From Bacteroidales bacterium UBA5342 (GTDB lineage Bacteria; Bacteroidota; Bacteroidia; Bacteroidales; UBA5342), in NCBI GenBank assembly GCA_002408065.1, contig DHQI01000070.1, positions 6,273-29,004 of the forward strand: 22,732 bases of DNA, written 5' to 3'. Below the pieces are notes generated by a model. That model searched no databases. It was not told where the DNA came from and saw nothing but the letters and a program-made list of their open reading frames with translations. The translations under genes were made by a program, and so were the position numbers. Shown here piece by piece: positions 22,665-22,732 of the stretch (positions are counted from its first letter, which is position 1; the number at the start of each line of letters is the position of its first letter).

Positions 22665-22732
22665 AAAAAATTAGGTATAAATAAATGCTGGAATTTCGAG
22701 TATCTAAAGCCTCTTTACGCCCTTGTTATGCA

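Overview
The window is a chromosomal segment of a Bacteroidota bacterium, most likely of the Bacteroidales/Marinilabiliales. This rests on gene content: DUF4494 and DUF4271 proteins known mainly from this phylum, an IspG enlarged by a central insertion, a peptidase-regulatory-domain/beta-barrel TonB-type receptor, and a DUF4271-hemD-rnpA-yidD cluster. It also rests on promoters: eight genes have an exact TAnnTTTG box (the -7 element of the Bacteroidota primary sigma factor) just before the start codon, and Shine-Dalgarno sequences are mostly absent. No insertion sequence, phage, CRISPR array, tRNA or rRNA was seen. Most of the window is housekeeping or core metabolism.

Layout. Positions 30-4785 (+): a closely spaced set of a U32 peptidase-family protein (TrhP-like tRNA hydroxylation), a DUF819 membrane protein, an acidic-tailed DUF4494 protein and IspG of the MEP isoprenoid pathway. 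Positions 4982-9507 (+): a TonB-dependent-receptor-like outer-membrane barrel, a 64-residue membrane miniprotein and an AspT/YidE-type transporter with two RCK_C domains. The 434-base gap that follows holds an intrinsic terminator, a probable small RNA on the minus strand and the promoter of a membrane-anchored AraC-type regulator (9942-11126). Positions 11253-13392 (+): galE and rfbB, two nucleotide-sugar enzymes separated by a 16-bp hairpin. Positions 13578-15853 (+): cysD and cysN, the two subunits of ATP sulfurylase.

Positions 15998-18504 (-): a kefF-kefC pair whose stop and start codons overlap, convergent with cysN across a bidirectional terminator. Positions 18675-19325 (+): an HD-domain hydrolase, apparently on a leaderless mRNA. 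Positions 19335-19475 (-): what looks like the decayed 3' end of a lost gene. Positions 19598-22664 (-): an EamA exporter, then (in transcription order) DUF4271, hemD, rnpA and yidD, linking haem synthesis, tRNA 5' maturation and membrane-protein insertion.

Functional threads are sulfate activation (CysDN), UDP- and dTDP-sugar supply for surface polysaccharide (GalE, RfbB), electrophile/K+ stress (KefFC) and isoprenoid and tetrapyrrole biosynthesis. The most interesting unexplained items are the minus-strand RNA candidate at about 9750-9848, the galE-rfbB hairpin, the inverted repeats over promoters at 4903-4977 and 7590-7615, the gene remnant near 19400, and short-period repeat tracts in front of several genes. 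I found no clear new multi-gene system.
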